Shown piece by piece: positions 8,121 to 16,485 of a stretch of DNA of 64,000 nt. Origin of the DNA: Bacillota bacterium (lineage in GTDB: Bacteria > Bacillota > Clostridia > Oscillospirales > Oscillospiraceae); NCBI GenBank assembly GCA_028719885.1, contig JAQYLT010000049.1, positions 36,420-100,419 of the forward strand, written 5' to 3'. The notes beneath the pieces were generated by a model. That model was not told where the DNA came from. It ran no database searches and saw only the letters and a program-made list of their open reading frames with translations. The stretch's first letter is position 1, and the number at the start of each line of letters is the position of its first letter. A program made the translations under genes and the position numbers.

Positions 8121-8428
8121 CGTAGGGAATGCATTTATGCATTCCGCCTGGGTAATGGTTTTGCGCCGGTGCGTTGAATGGGAAAATGTTGATTCTTTTC
8201 GTAGGGAATGCATTTATGCATTCCACGTCGGCAACGTTTTTAACGAGGTATGTTGAATGGATAATTGTTGGAAAAAAATTGGAACCCGTAACCATCCAAC
8301 GAACTACGGTGTTCACCGACGTTTCGGAACGGATAAATCCGTTCCCTACGCACACGCCGGAAAGTGTACCATTCAACATACCGCCCAAAAATCGTTACCT
8401 ATCGGAACGCATAAATGCGTTCCCTACG
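8121..8428. repeat. Hairpin-unit repeat element D, two nested inverted pairs
   Basis: Four units arranged symmetrically: outer left 8121-8146 and inner left 8200-8225 (both arm GGAATGCAT), inner right 8325-8350 (arm GGAACGGAT), outer right 8403-8428 (arm GGAACGCAT). The spacing outer-to-inner is 79 bp on the left and 78 bp on the right. The inner pair with its core looks like a typical single element lying inside another. It fills the 560-bp gap upstream of the sigma gene, so it may contain or flank the sigma promoter. Confidence 0.88.
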
Positions 8429-8546
8429 AAAATTCGGTAAACGTTCCTTATGCTGCTTTAAGCTGATAACCTGAAAGGCCTTTATCCTATAAGACGGAAA
8501 CGGCCGCCGTGTTCTGACAGAAATACAGAAAAAACCTCCATAAAAA

Positions 8547-8569
8547 AGCAGCCCCATCAGGGAGCTGCT
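8547..8569 (-). terminator. Terminator after the small membrane protein
   Basis: On the minus strand AGCAGCTCCC pairs with GGGGCTGCT and is followed by TTTTTTAT. Confidence 0.8.
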
Positions 8570-8594
8570 TTGGTGGTCATTAGACCCATTGTGT

Positions 8595-9029
8595 TTATTT
8601 GGCATTCCGATAGGAGATTGCAATGTGAGCCGGGGCGAAGAGGAGGGCGGCGATGGTCAGCAATACCGACCTGGTCATGATTCCGCTGAACAAAAACAGA
8701 ATCGACGGAAGGATGGACAGCGCCAGCGCCCGGAACATACTGCTTTTCCGGAAGCAGACAATCCAAACCAGGCAGTACAGCACAACCAGCAGCGCATCTG
8801 TCACCAGGTAGACTGCAAATGCTTCATCAGACCACCAGCCGAACCAAGTGCCGGGAATGTTGAAAATCATGAATCCGAAGCAGCCGAATCTTCCAATCTG
8901 TTCAATAGCTTCCACAAAAGGATTGTGCCATCTGTTCTCAAACCCGTCTTTGCATTTCACTGCGAAGATGATGTTCGGAATCAGAATAACCGCCATGAAA
9001 ATCAGGCCAAAGACATTAAACCAGCCCAT
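8595..9029 (-). CDS. Small integral membrane protein, function unknown
   Basis: A 144-residue protein with four predicted membrane helices (near residues 3-22, 44-60, 72-91 and 100-135). It has a distinctive loop after helix 1, KCKDGFENRWHNPFVEAIEQ, then IGRFGCFGFMIFNIP. I recall similar short membrane proteins annotated as hypothetical in gut Firmicutes, but know no function. It begins 9 bp after the telA stop and shares a strand with it, so it is probably the last gene of the xpaC-telA operon, and it ends at a good terminator. No strong ribosome site is seen before its ATG. Confidence 0.7.
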   Translation of the reverse strand: MGWFNVFGLIFMAVILIPNIIFAVKCKDGFENRWHNPFVEAIEQIGRFGCFGFMIFNIPGTWFGWWSDEAFAVYLVTDALLVVLYCLVWIVCFRKSSMFRALALSILPSILFLFSGIMTRSVLLTIAALLFAPAHIAISYRNAK

Positions 9030-9038
9030 CTTAACCCA

Positions 9039-10190
9039 TCAATTGCCGTCACGAATCTGCAGCAGCTTGTTTTTCAGCTCGGTTTCCATTTTGGCCATTT
9101 CCACCTCGGCAGCCAGGCGCTGGGTGCGGCCGTCATGCTGAATCTTCATCACATCGTCCAGGGTCTGAATCAGCTCGGCGTTGGTCTTTTTCAGGGTCTC
9201 CATATCCACGATGCCCCGCTCCGCCTCCTTGGCGGTTTCCACGGAGGCCATGTGCAGCTTCTTGGCGTTGGCCTGGAGCAGCGCGTTGGTCACGTCGTTC
9301 ACCTGGCGCTGGGCCTTGGCGGCCTCGGTGGAGTGGGCAATGCCCAGGGAGATGACCATCTGATTTTTCCACAAGGGAATGGTGTTGACCAGGGTGGTCT
9401 GAATCTTCTCCACCATCACGTTGTCGCTGTTCTGAATCATGCGAATCTGGGGAGCCGTCTGCATGGAGATGGCCCGGGTCAGCTCCAGATCGTAGATCTT
9501 CTTTTCAAAGCGCAGGCACTTGTCCGCCAGGTCCTTGGCGGCCTGCACATCCTCGGCAAGGCCGGTGCGCTTGGCAGTGGCCTCCAGCTCCGCCAGCTTG
9601 CCGGCGCGAACCTCCTCCAGCTTCTGCTTGCCGGCCAGGATATACATGGTCAGCTCTTTAAAATAAGCCAGATTCTGCTCATACATCTGGTCCAGCATGG
9701 CGGAGTCCTTTAAAAGCCGCACCTGATGCTGCTGCAGGGCGTCGCTGATCTTTTCCACGCTGACCTCCGCCTTGTCGTAGCGGTCCTTCATCACTTCCAG
9801 CTTGTTGGCCTGCTTCTTGAAGAAGCCGAGGAAGCCCTTTTCCTCTTCGGTGTCGAAGCCTTTCAGCTCTCCCACCACATTGACAATGAGGTCGCCCACC
9901 TCGCCCAGATCCTGATTCCGGACACCGGCCAGGGCGGCATCGGAGAAATCCGCCATTTTCTTCTGGGTGCCCGCGCCATACTGCAAAATCTGGGCGGTGT
10001 TCTCCACATCGATCTTGGCCGCAAAATCATTCACCAGCTGCTGCTCCTCGGGGGTCAGCACAGGTTCGGGGACCTTGGGCTCTTCCACAGCCGTCTCGGC
10101 CACGGGGGCCAGATCGGTTTCGGGCTTGGTTTCCAGCTCCGGCTCCAGGGTCAGGCTGGGGGTTTCCACTTTGGTAAAATCATATTCCAT
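9039..10190 (-). CDS. telA: Toxic anion resistance protein TelA family
   Basis: A 383-residue soluble, mostly helical protein of the TelA/KlaA family. It has a Pro/Glu-rich N-terminus (residues 1-45), then the conserved body with ILQYGAGTQKKMADFSD, GFFKKQANKLEVMKDRYDKAE, an extended coiled-coil region and RMIQNSDNVMVEKIQTTLVNTIPLWKNQM near the end. The family was named for plasmid tellurite resistance, but chromosomal copies paired with xpaC are widespread in Firmicutes and seem to respond to membrane or envelope stress; the biochemical role is not settled. It follows xpaC by 23 bp with AAAGGACGG before the ATG. Confidence 0.9.
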   Translation of the reverse strand: MEYDFTKVETPSLTLEPELETKPETDLAPVAETAVEEPKVPEPVLTPEEQQLVNDFAAKIDVENTAQILQYGAGTQKKMADFSDAALAGVRNQDLGEVGDLIVNVVGELKGFDTEEEKGFLGFFKKQANKLEVMKDRYDKAEVSVEKISDALQQHQVRLLKDSAMLDQMYEQNLAYFKELTMYILAGKQKLEEVRAGKLAELEATAKRTGLAEDVQAAKDLADKCLRFEKKIYDLELTRAISMQTAPQIRMIQNSDNVMVEKIQTTLVNTIPLWKNQMVISLGIAHSTEAAKAQRQVNDVTNALLQANAKKLHMASVETAKEAERGIVDMETLKKTNAELIQTLDDVMKIQHDGRTQRLAAEVEMAKMETELKNKLLQIRDGN

Positions 10191-10213
10191 GAATATTCCG
10201 TCCTTTCTCTTCC

Positions 10214-11530
10214 CTATGATTCACTTTTCTTTTTCAGCTTGGCAAATTCGTCCTCGGTGAGCCCCTCCTGGGCAAGCAGGGTCTGCAGCACGGTGATGTC
10301 GCTGGACACATCCAGGGCAGTTGCCTTGAAAATGGAATCCAGCAGTTTTTCAAAGGCTGTATTCAAGGTATCCAGCGTGGCTTCAATTTCCCGCTTGGAG
10401 GACTGGATGTTCTCCCCCTGAATGGGCTGGGCATCCATATCCGCGTAGGCGTTTAAGAGCTTCACCGTCATGGGCAGGTAATAGTCCATCAGCTTTTTCA
10501 GCTCCGGCACCACCTCGGGATGGGTTTCCACCCGGTCGAAAATCTTCCGGACCAGGGTCTCCATCCTGGTGATCTTATCAGAGATCTCCTGCCCGGGAAT
10601 GGCATCGTTGCACCGGCGCAGCTGGCGGATGAACTCGTTGCCCTTGTCCAGCACCTCCTGGGCCTGGGCGTTCACCTTTTTCGTCTCCTGCTCCTTCTGG
10701 GCCCGCACCGTTTCCAGAACCTCTTCCTGCTGCCTCACCGCCTGCTTCTGCTTGGTCTCCAGATAGTGCACATAGGAATCGTCGCTGGTGATCAGGCTGG
10801 TTTCCTCTTCGTTCAGGTGGCCCTCCAGGAACATGCCGTCATCGATCATTCCCTTGAGCTCCTTGCGGACGAATTTGGGAGATTTCCCCACCGCCCGGGC
10901 CAGCTGGTTCAGCTCACAGTAGGTTTTGCTGCCCAGGGCCTTGAGGTATTTTTCATACCGCCCCACCTTTTTGATGGAGGAAATGCCGTTGGTCAGCAGC
11001 CAGATGCCGCCGCTCAGGCCCAAAAGGGAGAGCCCGCCCACCACGGAAAACACGCTGCCCAGGCTGGTTACCAGCGCCACAATACCGCTGCTGATGAGCC
11101 CGCCGGAGCCAAACAGCGTCAGCAGGCCGCCGCCCACGGTTTTGCAGATGCCTCCTGCCAGCTTGCCCGAGGGATTCTGGTACAGCGCCGGCAGCTGACT
11201 GCTCTGCTGGGCGGGCCGGGAGGAGCCCAGCTTGCTGCTGTAGACATTCACATTGGGCTGATACCGATTTCTGTTCCGCTCCCGGCTGCGGTAGGGCGGA
11301 GCATAGCTCTGCCGGTCGGAGCGTTCCTCCACGATCCGGTTCCGGTCGGCTCTTTTTTTGGCAGCCTCATCCAGCGCCCGGCGCACCGCGTCTCCGCCGG
11401 TGTCCACCGCGCTGTTCAGCGCCTGGCAGATGGTCTGATTCAGCTGCTGAAAGTCCTGGGAACTCACCGCCCGGTCGATAATTGCCTCGATGGTATTTCC
11501 AAGTTCATCCAAACCATTGTTGTAGGACAT
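10214..11530 (-). CDS. xpaC: XpaC-family membrane protein
   Basis: A 438-residue protein. The N-terminal 100 residues are polar and Arg-rich, followed by two close hydrophobic helices (about residues 110-165), and then a long helical region with heptad character that includes the XpaC family core. The family name comes from a Bacillus gene linked to hydrolysis of a phosphate dye; no enzyme activity has been proven to my knowledge. The ATG at 11530 is chosen because GGGAGGGG precedes it and because the promoter at 11579-11607 would put an upstream ATG almost at the transcript start. It is co-transcribed with telA, its usual partner. Confidence 0.85.
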   Translation of the reverse strand: MSYNNGLDELGNTIEAIIDRAVSSQDFQQLNQTICQALNSAVDTGGDAVRRALDEAAKKRADRNRIVEERSDRQSYAPPYRSRERNRNRYQPNVNVYSSKLGSSRPAQQSSQLPALYQNPSGKLAGGICKTVGGGLLTLFGSGGLISSGIVALVTSLGSVFSVVGGLSLLGLSGGIWLLTNGISSIKKVGRYEKYLKALGSKTYCELNQLARAVGKSPKFVRKELKGMIDDGMFLEGHLNEEETSLITSDDSYVHYLETKQKQAVRQQEEVLETVRAQKEQETKKVNAQAQEVLDKGNEFIRQLRRCNDAIPGQEISDKITRMETLVRKIFDRVETHPEVVPELKKLMDYYLPMTVKLLNAYADMDAQPIQGENIQSSKREIEATLDTLNTAFEKLLDSIFKATALDVSSDITVLQTLLAQEGLTEDEFAKLKKKSES

Positions 11531-11578
11531 ATAACCCCTCCCCGGGGAGCGATAGTGCTCCATTTTTCTTGAGTGTAT

Positions 11579-11607
11579 ATTATATCGCTTCCGTTTCAAA
11601 ATTACAA
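11579..11607 (-). promoter_or_regulatory. xpaC-telA promoter
   Basis: Minus strand TTGTAA (11602-11607), 17-bp spacer, TATAAT (11579-11584). Confidence 0.75.
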
Positions 11608-11714
11608 GGTGTTTATGAAAGAAACCGGCTTAATTTTCCGTTACAAGCAAATAATTCACAAAAATTCCCGGCAGAAGCAAAGCTTTCTTAAGAAAAAAAG
11701 AGATGGGAAACATA

Positions 11715-11742
11715 TTGTTTTTTTTAGAATTTCGTGTATAAT
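11715..11742 (+). promoter_or_regulatory. Promoter of the LCP gene
   Basis: TTGTTT (11715-11720), 16-bp spacer, TATAAT (11737-11742), 76 bp before the ATG. The 287-bp gap to xpaC is AT-rich and holds only the two divergent promoters. Confidence 0.65.
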
Positions 11743-11817
11743 AAATATGCTTTTTGTATCAGAGCATCAAATTTCTTTTTTCTGAAAGAATTCCCCCATT
11801 TTTAAGGAGGCTGTATC

Positions 11818-13026
11818 ATGGCGTATCAAGGACGATACAACAACGGGGACCGTGCCAAGTCCGGCGGCGGCGTATGGAAAATCATTCTGATTGTGATTCT
11901 CTGCGTTGTGCTGGTGCTGGGCCTGCTGTTTGGCGCGGCTTATTTTTATCTGGATTCCAAGCTGAACAAGGTCCGTCAGGCTACCTTTGAAGAAAAGGAC
12001 GTTTCCGGTCAGGACCTGTCCGCCCTCATTGGCAATCTGGACGATCCCAACCCCACCATCTCCATTTCGGAGTCCACCGCTCCCACGGAGGAGGCCACCG
12101 AGGAAACCACCGAACCCCCCACCGAGCCGGACTACGGTGAGACCGGCAAGATCGTGAACGTTCTGATTATCGGTCAGGACAGCCGGGAGGGTGAAGAATC
12201 CAAGCTGGCCGACGGCATCATGCTGCTGACCCTGAACAAGGAGACCCGTACCCTCACCACCACCTCCTTCCTGCGAGACAGCTATGTGAAGCTGGCAGAC
12301 TACCGGGGTCATACCTGCGGCTGGAACCGAATCAACACCAGCTACGCTCTGGGCTATTCCTGGTACGGCGATGCCGGCGCCATGGAAATGCTGAACCTCA
12401 CCCTGGAGAACAACTACGGTGTGAAGGTTGACGCCAACGTTGAGCTGTCCATGTTCTCACTGGTTGACATTGTGGATGCCATAGGCGGCGTGGACATTGA
12501 GCTTGTGGGCGAGGAATACACCAAGATGCTGGAATGGCAGGACCAGTTCAACGCCCAGTATGAGGCGCTGGGAATCTCCTGGTACCGTCATGTGGACATT
12601 CACGAGGGCATGAACACCCTCAACGGCGATATGGCTCTGGCCTATGCCCGGGAGCGCCACGTGAACGATGCCGACAGCGACATGAAGCGGACAGCCCGGC
12701 AGCGCAAGGTCATGTCCGCCATGCTGGACAAGCTGGTCTCCATGAGTCCCCAGCAGCTGAATGAGCTCATCGACAAGGTGCTGTGGTGGATCACCACCGA
12801 TCTCAGCAAGGATGAAATCAAAACCTATATTAAGGAGCTGACCCCCTATCTGTTCGACCTGAAGCTGGTTTCCAACCAGTGTCCCGCAGAGGGAACCTAC
12901 TGGGGCGAGATGGTGGAGCTGCCCGACGGTTTAAGCGGCGTGCTGAAAATCGACTTTGAGGCCAACAGGCGGATCCTCCAGGCTGTGATGAACGGCGAAG
13001 AGGTGGAGGGCACCACCATTCAATAA
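11818..13026 (+). CDS. LytR-CpsA-Psr (LCP) family cell-wall ligase
   Basis: A 402-residue protein with a short basic N-terminus, one membrane helix (residues 21-45), a Thr/Glu/Pro-rich linker (about 85-108) and an extracellular LCP domain. LCP enzymes move glycopolymers such as wall teichoic acids or capsules from a lipid carrier to peptidoglycan. Visible signatures are VLIIGQDSREGE, SKLADGIMLLTL, TTTSFLRDSYV and the Arg-rich ALAYARERH that contacts the pyrophosphate. The ATG follows AAGGAGG. It is monocistronic between its own promoter and a terminator. Which polymer it attaches is unknown. Confidence 0.95.
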   Translation: MAYQGRYNNGDRAKSGGGVWKIILIVILCVVLVLGLLFGAAYFYLDSKLNKVRQATFEEKDVSGQDLSALIGNLDDPNPTISISESTAPTEEATEETTEPPTEPDYGETGKIVNVLIIGQDSREGEESKLADGIMLLTLNKETRTLTTTSFLRDSYVKLADYRGHTCGWNRINTSYALGYSWYGDAGAMEMLNLTLENNYGVKVDANVELSMFSLVDIVDAIGGVDIELVGEEYTKMLEWQDQFNAQYEALGISWYRHVDIHEGMNTLNGDMALAYARERHVNDADSDMKRTARQRKVMSAMLDKLVSMSPQQLNELIDKVLWWITTDLSKDEIKTYIKELTPYLFDLKLVSNQCPAEGTYWGEMVELPDGLSGVLKIDFEANRRILQAVMNGEEVEGTTIQ

Positions 13027-13033
13027 TCGACAA

Positions 13034-13064
13034 AAAGAGAGCTGGTTTTCCGGCTCTCTTTTCT
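13034..13064 (+). terminator. LCP gene terminator
   Basis: AAAGAGAGC (13034-13042) pairs with GCTCTCTTT (13053-13061), followed by TCTTG. Confidence 0.85.
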
Positions 13065-13165
13065 TGTTGAAAAAAGCCTTAAAATCTGCTAGAATAAGAA
13101 AAATCAGCGTTGGCTGCCCGGTGCTGAATGGACATTTCAAAATGGGCATGACGCAGCACTGTAAT

Positions 13166-13414
13166 AAATTGGTGTTTGGCGGGACGATTCGTAGGGAATG
13201 CATTCATGCATTCCGCCCGTTCCAATTAACACCCAGGTTCGTTCAACGGTAACGCGCCGGATTTTGCGTAGGGAATGCATTTATGCATTCCGCCTCGGTA
13301 ACGTTCTTATCGGGGCAGGTTGAATGGAAAAATGTTGAGAAAATGAACCCGTTACCATCCAACGGACCATGGATGTTAACCCACGTTTCGGAACGCATGA
13401 ATGCGTTCCCTACG
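13166..13414. repeat. Hairpin-unit repeat element E
   Basis: The left end reads AAATTGGTGTTTG (13166-13178). Two units in one orientation, 13190-13215 (GGAATGCAT with loop TC) and 13267-13292 (GGAATGCAT), face one inverted unit, 13389-13414 (arm GGAACGCAT). The right outer end is decayed. It fills the gap between the LCP gene and murI. Confidence 0.85.
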
Positions 13415-13471
13415 CACACGTTGGAACATAAAAACCAACAAGCATATATCAAAAAAAGATCAGGTGAGAGC

Positions 13472-14239
13472 ATGAACACCAGACAGGATTATATCGCCGT
13501 GCTGGACTCCGGCCTGGGCGGGCTGAGCGTGCTGCGGCATCTGCGCCGGCTGCTGCCGGGAGAGCGGTTCCTCTACTACGGGGACTCCGCCCACGCCCCC
13601 TACGGCACCCGCAGCCGTCAGGAGGTGGAGGCCCTGACTCTGGAGGCGGCGGAAATGCTGATGCAGCGGGGCTTGAAGGCACTGGTGGTGGCCTGCAACA
13701 CCGCCACCTCCGCCGCCATTGAACCCCTGCGAAAAAAATATCCGGATTTGATCGTGGTGGGCATTGAACCGGCACTGAAGCTGGCGGCGGACCGGTATCC
13801 CGGGGGCGGCATCGGGGTGATGGCCACGCCCGTGACACTGCGGGAGGAAAAATTCTGCCACCTGCTCTCCCGGTATGAAGGAAGCTGCCGGGTATACAAA
13901 ATCCCCGCCCCCCAGCTGGTTCCGCTGATTGAAGCCGGCAAGGTGGACACCCCCCAGATGGAGCAGACCCTGCACACCCTTTTGGACCCCTATATGGGCA
14001 AGCTGGATGCGCTGGTGCTGGGCTGCACCCACTTTCCCTTTGCCTCTCACGCCATGGAGCGGCTTCTGGGGCCCACGGTTGCCGTGCTGGACGGGGGCGA
14101 TGGTACCGCGAGAGAAACACGTCACCGGCTGGAAGCGGCGGATCTGCTGGAAAACGGCTCCGGCGCGCTGATTCTGGAAAACAGCCTGGGCACCCAGGAA
14201 ATCATCCGTCGTTCCCGTCGGATGCTGGGTCTGGAATAA
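13472..14239 (+). CDS. murI: Glutamate racemase
   Basis: A 255-residue enzyme that makes D-glutamate for peptidoglycan. It has DSGLGG at residues 12-17, YYGDSAHAPYG, the first catalytic cysteine in VACNTATS (Cys75) and the second in GCTHFP (Cys185), so both halves of the two-base mechanism are present. The ATG follows AGGTGAGAG. It is the first gene of a run murI-udk-HAD-DUF89-VanW, all plus strand. The gene starts 58 bp after the last hairpin unit of element E. Confidence 0.96.
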   Translation: MNTRQDYIAVLDSGLGGLSVLRHLRRLLPGERFLYYGDSAHAPYGTRSRQEVEALTLEAAEMLMQRGLKALVVACNTATSAAIEPLRKKYPDLIVVGIEPALKLAADRYPGGGIGVMATPVTLREEKFCHLLSRYEGSCRVYKIPAPQLVPLIEAGKVDTPQMEQTLHTLLDPYMGKLDALVLGCTHFPFASHAMERLLGPTVAVLDGGDGTARETRHRLEAADLLENGSGALILENSLGTQEIIRRSRRMLGLE

Positions 14240-14257
14240 TTTTGGGAGGACATCATC

Positions 14258-14887
14258 ATGGAAAACGGGATTTTGGTGATCGGCATTGCCGGAGGCACCG
14301 CCAGCGGCAAAACCACGCTGATGAAAAACCTGATTCAGGAATTCGACGGTCAGGTCACGGTACTCAGCCACGACAACTACTACAAGCGCCACGACGATAT
14401 GCCCTATGAAGAGCGGTGCAAGCTCAACTACGACGAGCCCGCCGCCTTCGACACCAGCCTGATGGTGTACCACCTGGATCAGCTGCGCCACGGCCATCCC
14501 ATCGAGTGCCCGGTTTATGATTTCACCGTCCACAACCGGTCCGATGATACCGTGCGCCTGGTGCCCCACAAGGTAATCATTGTAGAGGGCATTCTGATTT
14601 TTGAGAATGAAGAGCTGCGGAATCTGATGGACATCAAGGTTTTCGTGGACACCGACGCGGATATCCGGCTGTGCCGGAGAATCAAGCGGGATGTGAACAA
14701 GCGGGGCCGCAGCCTGGAAAGCGTGCTCACCCAGTACCAGCAGACGGTGAAGCCCATGCACGAGCGCTATGTGGAGCCCAGCAAAAAATACGCGGATATT
14801 GTGGTGCCCGAGGGGGGCAAAAACCTGGTGGCCTTGCACATGATCACCGGCCACATCCGACACTATCTGGACGAGGAAGAAGCATGA
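14258..14887 (+). CDS. udk: Uridine kinase
   Basis: A 209-residue P-loop kinase that phosphorylates uridine and cytidine in pyrimidine salvage. The nucleotide loop GGTASGKT is at residues 12-19. LSHDNYYKR, the DEPAAFDTSLM segment, PVYDFTVHNR and EGILIFEN match bacterial Udk, as does the RRIKRDVNKRGRSLESV stretch. GGGAGGA precedes the ATG. Its stop overlaps the start of the next gene (ATGA), indicating coupled translation. Confidence 0.95.
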   Translation: MENGILVIGIAGGTASGKTTLMKNLIQEFDGQVTVLSHDNYYKRHDDMPYEERCKLNYDEPAAFDTSLMVYHLDQLRHGHPIECPVYDFTVHNRSDDTVRLVPHKVIIVEGILIFENEELRNLMDIKVFVDTDADIRLCRRIKRDVNKRGRSLESVLTQYQQTVKPMHERYVEPSKKYADIVVPEGGKNLVALHMITGHIRHYLDEEEA

Positions 14888-15525
14888 AGTTTGAAAGCTT
14901 GATTTTTGACATTGACGGCACCCTTTGGGACTCCCGGGCCCTGGTAGCCGAGGGCTACAACCAGCAGCTCCGGGAGGAGGGAATGGAAGAATCCTGCGTG
15001 GATGCCGAGAGGCTGCGGCCCCTTTTCGGCAAGGTGATGACCGCCATTGCCGATGCGCTCTTCCCCCAGCTGCCCCCAGCGGAACGCTACAGTCTGATGG
15101 AGCGGTGTATGGAGCGGGAAAACCGGTATCTGGCGGAAAACCCCTGCCGCATTGGCTACCCCGGAATTGAAGAAGCCCTGGAAAATCTGGCAAAGCATCA
15201 CCGGCTCTTCATCGTCAGCAACAGTCAGCAGGGCTATCCGGAGCTGTGCATCCAAAAGCTGGGGCTCTCCAAATGGATATCCGGCCACCTGTGCTTCGGC
15301 GACACCGGTACCTCCAAGGGGCAGACCATCCGCACCCTGATGGAGCGATTTCAGATCACCTCCTGCGCCTACATCGGCGACACCCAGGGGGACTACGAGG
15401 CCACCCTGGAAGCGGGCATTCCCTTTATCTGGGCAGACTACGGCTTCGACACCCCGGCGGGCTATTCCCTACGCATCCACAGGCCCCGGGATTTGATTCA
15501 GTTGGAACAGGAGGAAAAACTATGA
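14884..15525 (+). CDS. HAD family hydrolase, phosphoglycolate-phosphatase-like
   Basis: A 213-residue haloacid dehalogenase-type phosphatase. Motif I FDIDGTLWD (residues 8-16) holds the nucleophile and acid-base aspartates; motif II is VSNSQQGY; motif III Lys lies in DTGTSKGQTI, and motif IV is YIGDTQGDYEA. A helical cap lies between motif I and II (about 20-85). The start overlaps the udk stop and the stop overlaps the next gene start, both as ATGA. Substrate is not predictable; a sugar or nucleotide monophosphate would fit a cleanup role beside udk and DUF89. Confidence 0.9.
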   Translation: MKFESLIFDIDGTLWDSRALVAEGYNQQLREEGMEESCVDAERLRPLFGKVMTAIADALFPQLPPAERYSLMERCMERENRYLAENPCRIGYPGIEEALENLAKHHRLFIVSNSQQGYPELCIQKLGLSKWISGHLCFGDTGTSKGQTIRTLMERFQITSCAYIGDTQGDYEATLEAGIPFIWADYGFDTPAGYSLRIHRPRDLIQLEQEEKL

Positions 15526-16412
15526 GCTTTGCAGTGGATTCCTACTGCATGCAGTGCTATCTGCGGCGGAATGTGGACCTGGCCCGGAAGCTGGGGCCGG
15601 AGGACAAGGCCACCGCCTTTGCCAAAGAGCTGATGAAGCTCTTCATCGCCGCGCCGGAGGGAGTCACCGCGCCCTGGTTCGGTCCCTCGGTGGCGCAGCT
15701 GCTCCACGAAATGTACGGCCTGCCCATCGACCGGTACCATGATGAGAAAATCGCCTCCAACCGGTTTGTGCTGGAGCGTCTGGAGGAGGTCCGGCAGCGG
15801 GTCAGCCAGGCGGAGGACCCCATTCTCGCCGGACTGCAATATGCCATCTTGGGAAACTACCTGGATTTTTCCGCCCTGCAGGGGGATGTAAGCTACGAAA
15901 AATTGGAGCAGATGCTCTCCGGTGCAAAGGACATTGATGTTTCAGGGCCCTATTTTGACCGGTTCAAAGCCGATTTGGAGAAGGCCAAGACGCTGCTGTA
16001 CTTAACGGACAACGCCGGAGAAATCGGCATGGACCGGGTATTCGCCGAGGCCATCCAGGAGAAATACCCCCATTTGAAGATCACTTTCTGCGTCCGGGGC
16101 GCCATCACCGCCAACGATGCCACCCGGGAGGATGCCGCCGCGGTGGGCATTCCCTTTCCCGTCATCGACAACGGCAACCAGGTGGCCGGCACAGAGCTAG
16201 ATATGCTGGGAGCGGAGGCAAAACAGGCCCTGGAAACCGCCGATGTGATTCTGGCCAAGGGCATGGGCAATACGGAAACCATGTTCGGCTGCGGCTACAA
16301 CGTGTACTACGCCTTTCTGGTGAAATGTCCCCGCTTTACCAAGATTTTCCAAAAGCCCATGATGACCCCCATGTTCATCCCGGATTCCTACAAAACAGAG
16401 GGAGGGGATTGA
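15522..16412 (+). CDS. DUF89 / ARMT1-like damage-control phosphatase
   Basis: A 296-residue protein of the DUF89 family. Members are metal-dependent phosphatases that remove harmful or excess phosphorylated metabolites. The N-terminal CxxC (Cys9, Cys12, in YCMQC) marks the prokaryotic subgroup, and the core LYLTDNAGEIGMD carries metal ligands. Later segments include VRGAITANDATREDA and ILAKGMGNTE. It is translationally coupled to the HAD gene upstream. The pairing of two phosphatases with a kinase suggests shared housekeeping of phosphorylated intermediates, an inference only. Confidence 0.88.
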   Translation: MSFAVDSYCMQCYLRRNVDLARKLGPEDKATAFAKELMKLFIAAPEGVTAPWFGPSVAQLLHEMYGLPIDRYHDEKIASNRFVLERLEEVRQRVSQAEDPILAGLQYAILGNYLDFSALQGDVSYEKLEQMLSGAKDIDVSGPYFDRFKADLEKAKTLLYLTDNAGEIGMDRVFAEAIQEKYPHLKITFCVRGAITANDATREDAAAVGIPFPVIDNGNQVAGTELDMLGAEAKQALETADVILAKGMGNTETMFGCGYNVYYAFLVKCPRFTKIFQKPMMTPMFIPDSYKTEGGD

Positions 16413-16485
16413 CATCGCAGGCGGAAAATTTTCCAATCCCCGGCGGCATATCTGGGTTCTGCCCCTCATTCTCGCGGCCGCTCTG

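Noticed and set aside
8035..8388. Upstream extension of the ECF sigma factor reading frame
   Set aside because: The extra 118 codons run through repeat element D and encode the same phrases as other repeat copies; GGAGG sits before the internal ATG at 8034.
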